Shown here piece by piece: positions 14,051-14,506 of a DNA stretch of 14,506 nucleotides (its first letter is position 1; the number at the start of each line of letters is the position of its first letter). A model generated the notes under the pieces. The model saw only the letters and a program-made list of their open reading frames with translations, was not told where the DNA came from and searched no databases. This stretch comes from Candidatus Kapaibacterium sp. (GTDB taxonomy: Bacteria; Bacteroidota; Ignavibacteria; Kapaibacteriales; UBA2268). Location: assembly GCA_028691175.1 (NCBI GenBank), contig JAQUZU010000042.1, positions 1 to 14,506 on the forward strand. The letters run 5' to 3'. The translations under genes and the position numbers were made by a program.

Positions 14051-14174
14051 ACTTCCGGTAAAGGTAACACCGGTTACATCGGATTTCGTAATCCGGCGGG
14101 GAGAAATGTATTTCGCTGTAACTGCTGTTACATTTACATGCAGGGAAGTACCACCTCGATCAAAAAAATTCGTG
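14051..14174 (+). other. Dyad-rich 3' untranslated or regulatory region
   Basis: No gene is visible. Two dyads share the form GTAAC-N4-GTTACAT (14064-14079 and 14118-14133; centres 54 bases apart). The second is 6 bp, TGTAAC-TGCT-GTTACA. A third hairpin is CGGATT-TCGT-AATCCG (14080-14095). Alternative pairings compete: CCGGT (14055-14059) with ACCGG (14069-14073), and AAATGTA (14104-14110) with TACATTT (14129-14135). This may be a pair of protein-binding sites, a structured RNA, or another intergenic repeat. Confidence 0.5.
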
Positions 14175-14197
14175 CATAGGCGTTAACCTATGTTTTT
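14175..14197 (+). terminator. Intrinsic terminator downstream of the SPOUT methylase
   Basis: CATAGG (14175-14180), loop CGTTAA and CCTATG (14187-14192) are followed at once by TTTTT (14193-14197). The stem is short (6 bp, half A-T) but in the classical configuration. On the opposite strand a T7 run begins six bases after the stem, so weak two-way termination is possible. It separates the methylase transcript from the lipoprotein gene. Confidence 0.65.
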
Positions 14198-14217
14198 CTA
14201 CTGTTTACCGAAAAAAA

Positions 14218-14249
14218 GTTGAATTTCTCGATTTTCTTGTATATTTTTG
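14218..14249 (+). promoter_or_regulatory. FCB-type promoter for the lipoprotein gene
   Basis: GTTG (14218-14221), a 20-base spacer and TATTTTTG (14242-14249) match the TTG / TAnnTTTG pattern and have the same spacing as the tRNA array promoter. Transcription would begin near 14255, leaving a leader of about 25 bases. A TATAAT at 14258-14263 lacks a good -35 partner. Confidence 0.5.
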
Positions 14250-14281
14250 AGAATTATTATAATCGAATAGTTTGAGAGCGT

Positions 14282-14506
14282 ATGAAAATAAGAAATTACA
14301 TAATGATCGTCTTGGCAGTTCTTGGTCTCGCGTCGTGCATAAATATTCGGACGGAATATCCGCAAATCACTTTCTATCAGCTCAGCGGCGAACCGTCGAT
14401 AATCTCGACCGATATGAAAATTGATGCGGCACTGCAGATCCGGGATGCGGAAGTAGCGGACGGAATCGACACCGACCACCTTATCGCGATGTCTGAAAAT
14501 GCAAAA
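14282..14506 (+). CDS. Lipoprotein, probable ABC-transport auxiliary lipoprotein (5' part, runs off window)
   Basis: The ATG at 14282 opens 75 codons with no stop before the window ends. A type II signal peptide is clear: KIRNYIMIVLAVLGLASC, with lipobox L-A-S-C and the lipidated Cys at residue 19. The mature part begins INIRTEYPQITFYQLSGEPS and continues ALQIRDAEVADGIDTDHLIAM. This resembles the start of the ABC-type transport auxiliary lipoproteins (PqiC/ABC_trans_aux family), where a Tyr-x-Leu strand is followed by a strand of the form I-R-x-x-x-V and a Asp-x-x-x-hydrophobic stretch. These lipoproteins accompany MlaD/MCE-type lipid transport systems. If right, MCE, permease or ATPase genes should lie beyond the window. 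The lipoprotein call is firm; the family call is tentative. Confidence 0.75.
   Translation, partial: MKIRNYIMIVLAVLGLASCINIRTEYPQITFYQLSGEPSIISTDMKIDAALQIRDAEVADGIDTDHLIAMSENAK

Overview
The window reads as a chromosomal, mostly housekeeping segment from a member of the Bacteroidota/FCB assemblage. Three things point there. The secreted protein at 11022..13403 ends in a type A sorting domain of the type IX secretion system (T9SS). A DUF3109 protein, typical of Bacteroidota and relatives, is present. Several intergenic regions carry promoter candidates of the TTTG/TTG - N19-21 - TAnnTTTG type used by the Bacteroidota housekeeping sigma factor. A lineage near Ignavibacteria or 'Kapabacteria' is a guess; no 16S rRNA is in view.

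Layout, left to right. (1) 1-495: 3' part of a PAP2-superfamily phosphatase (+). (2) 680-1734: azlD and azlC (-), a branched-chain amino acid exporter pair overlapping by 4 bases. (3) 1823-3479: a four-helix membrane protein directly behind prfB (-). prfB (release factor 2) is only complete if a programmed +1 frameshift at 3407-3413 is read. (4) 3584-4965: queE and a YggS-type PLP homeostasis gene (+), a two-gene operon. (5) 4966-5226: a repeat-rich intergenic region. (6) 5227-5535: three tandem, identical tRNA-Gly(GCC) genes (-). (7) 5734-8188: rpoN (sigma-54, enlarged by charged insertions) behind a DUF3109 gene (-). (8) 8284-9213: xerD (+). (9) 9313-13403: an S41/CtpA-type periplasmic protease and a large T9SS-secreted protein with an IgGFc-binding-like N-terminal region (-). 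(10) 13508-14050: a small SPOUT (TrmH-family) RNA methyltransferase (+). (11) 14051-14281: a dyad- and hairpin-rich intergenic region ending in a terminator and a promoter. (12) 14282-14506: the 5' part of a lipoprotein resembling the auxiliary lipoproteins of MCE/Mla-type ABC transporters (+).

The genes do not form one pathway. Translation and tRNA functions dominate (RF2, queuosine precursor, tRNA-Gly array, SPOUT methylase), with chromosome-dimer resolution (XerD), alternative transcription (sigma-54) and envelope functions alongside. I found no CRISPR array, insertion sequence, prophage, toxin-antitoxin or defence cassette. The most interesting non-coding signals are: the RF2 frameshift cassette; a two-copy paired-hairpin repeat lying in the two convergent intergenic gaps; a pair of GTAAC-N4-GTTAC dyads with competing helices after the methylase gene; and a consistent set of FCB-type promoters, one of which implies a near-leaderless mRNA.
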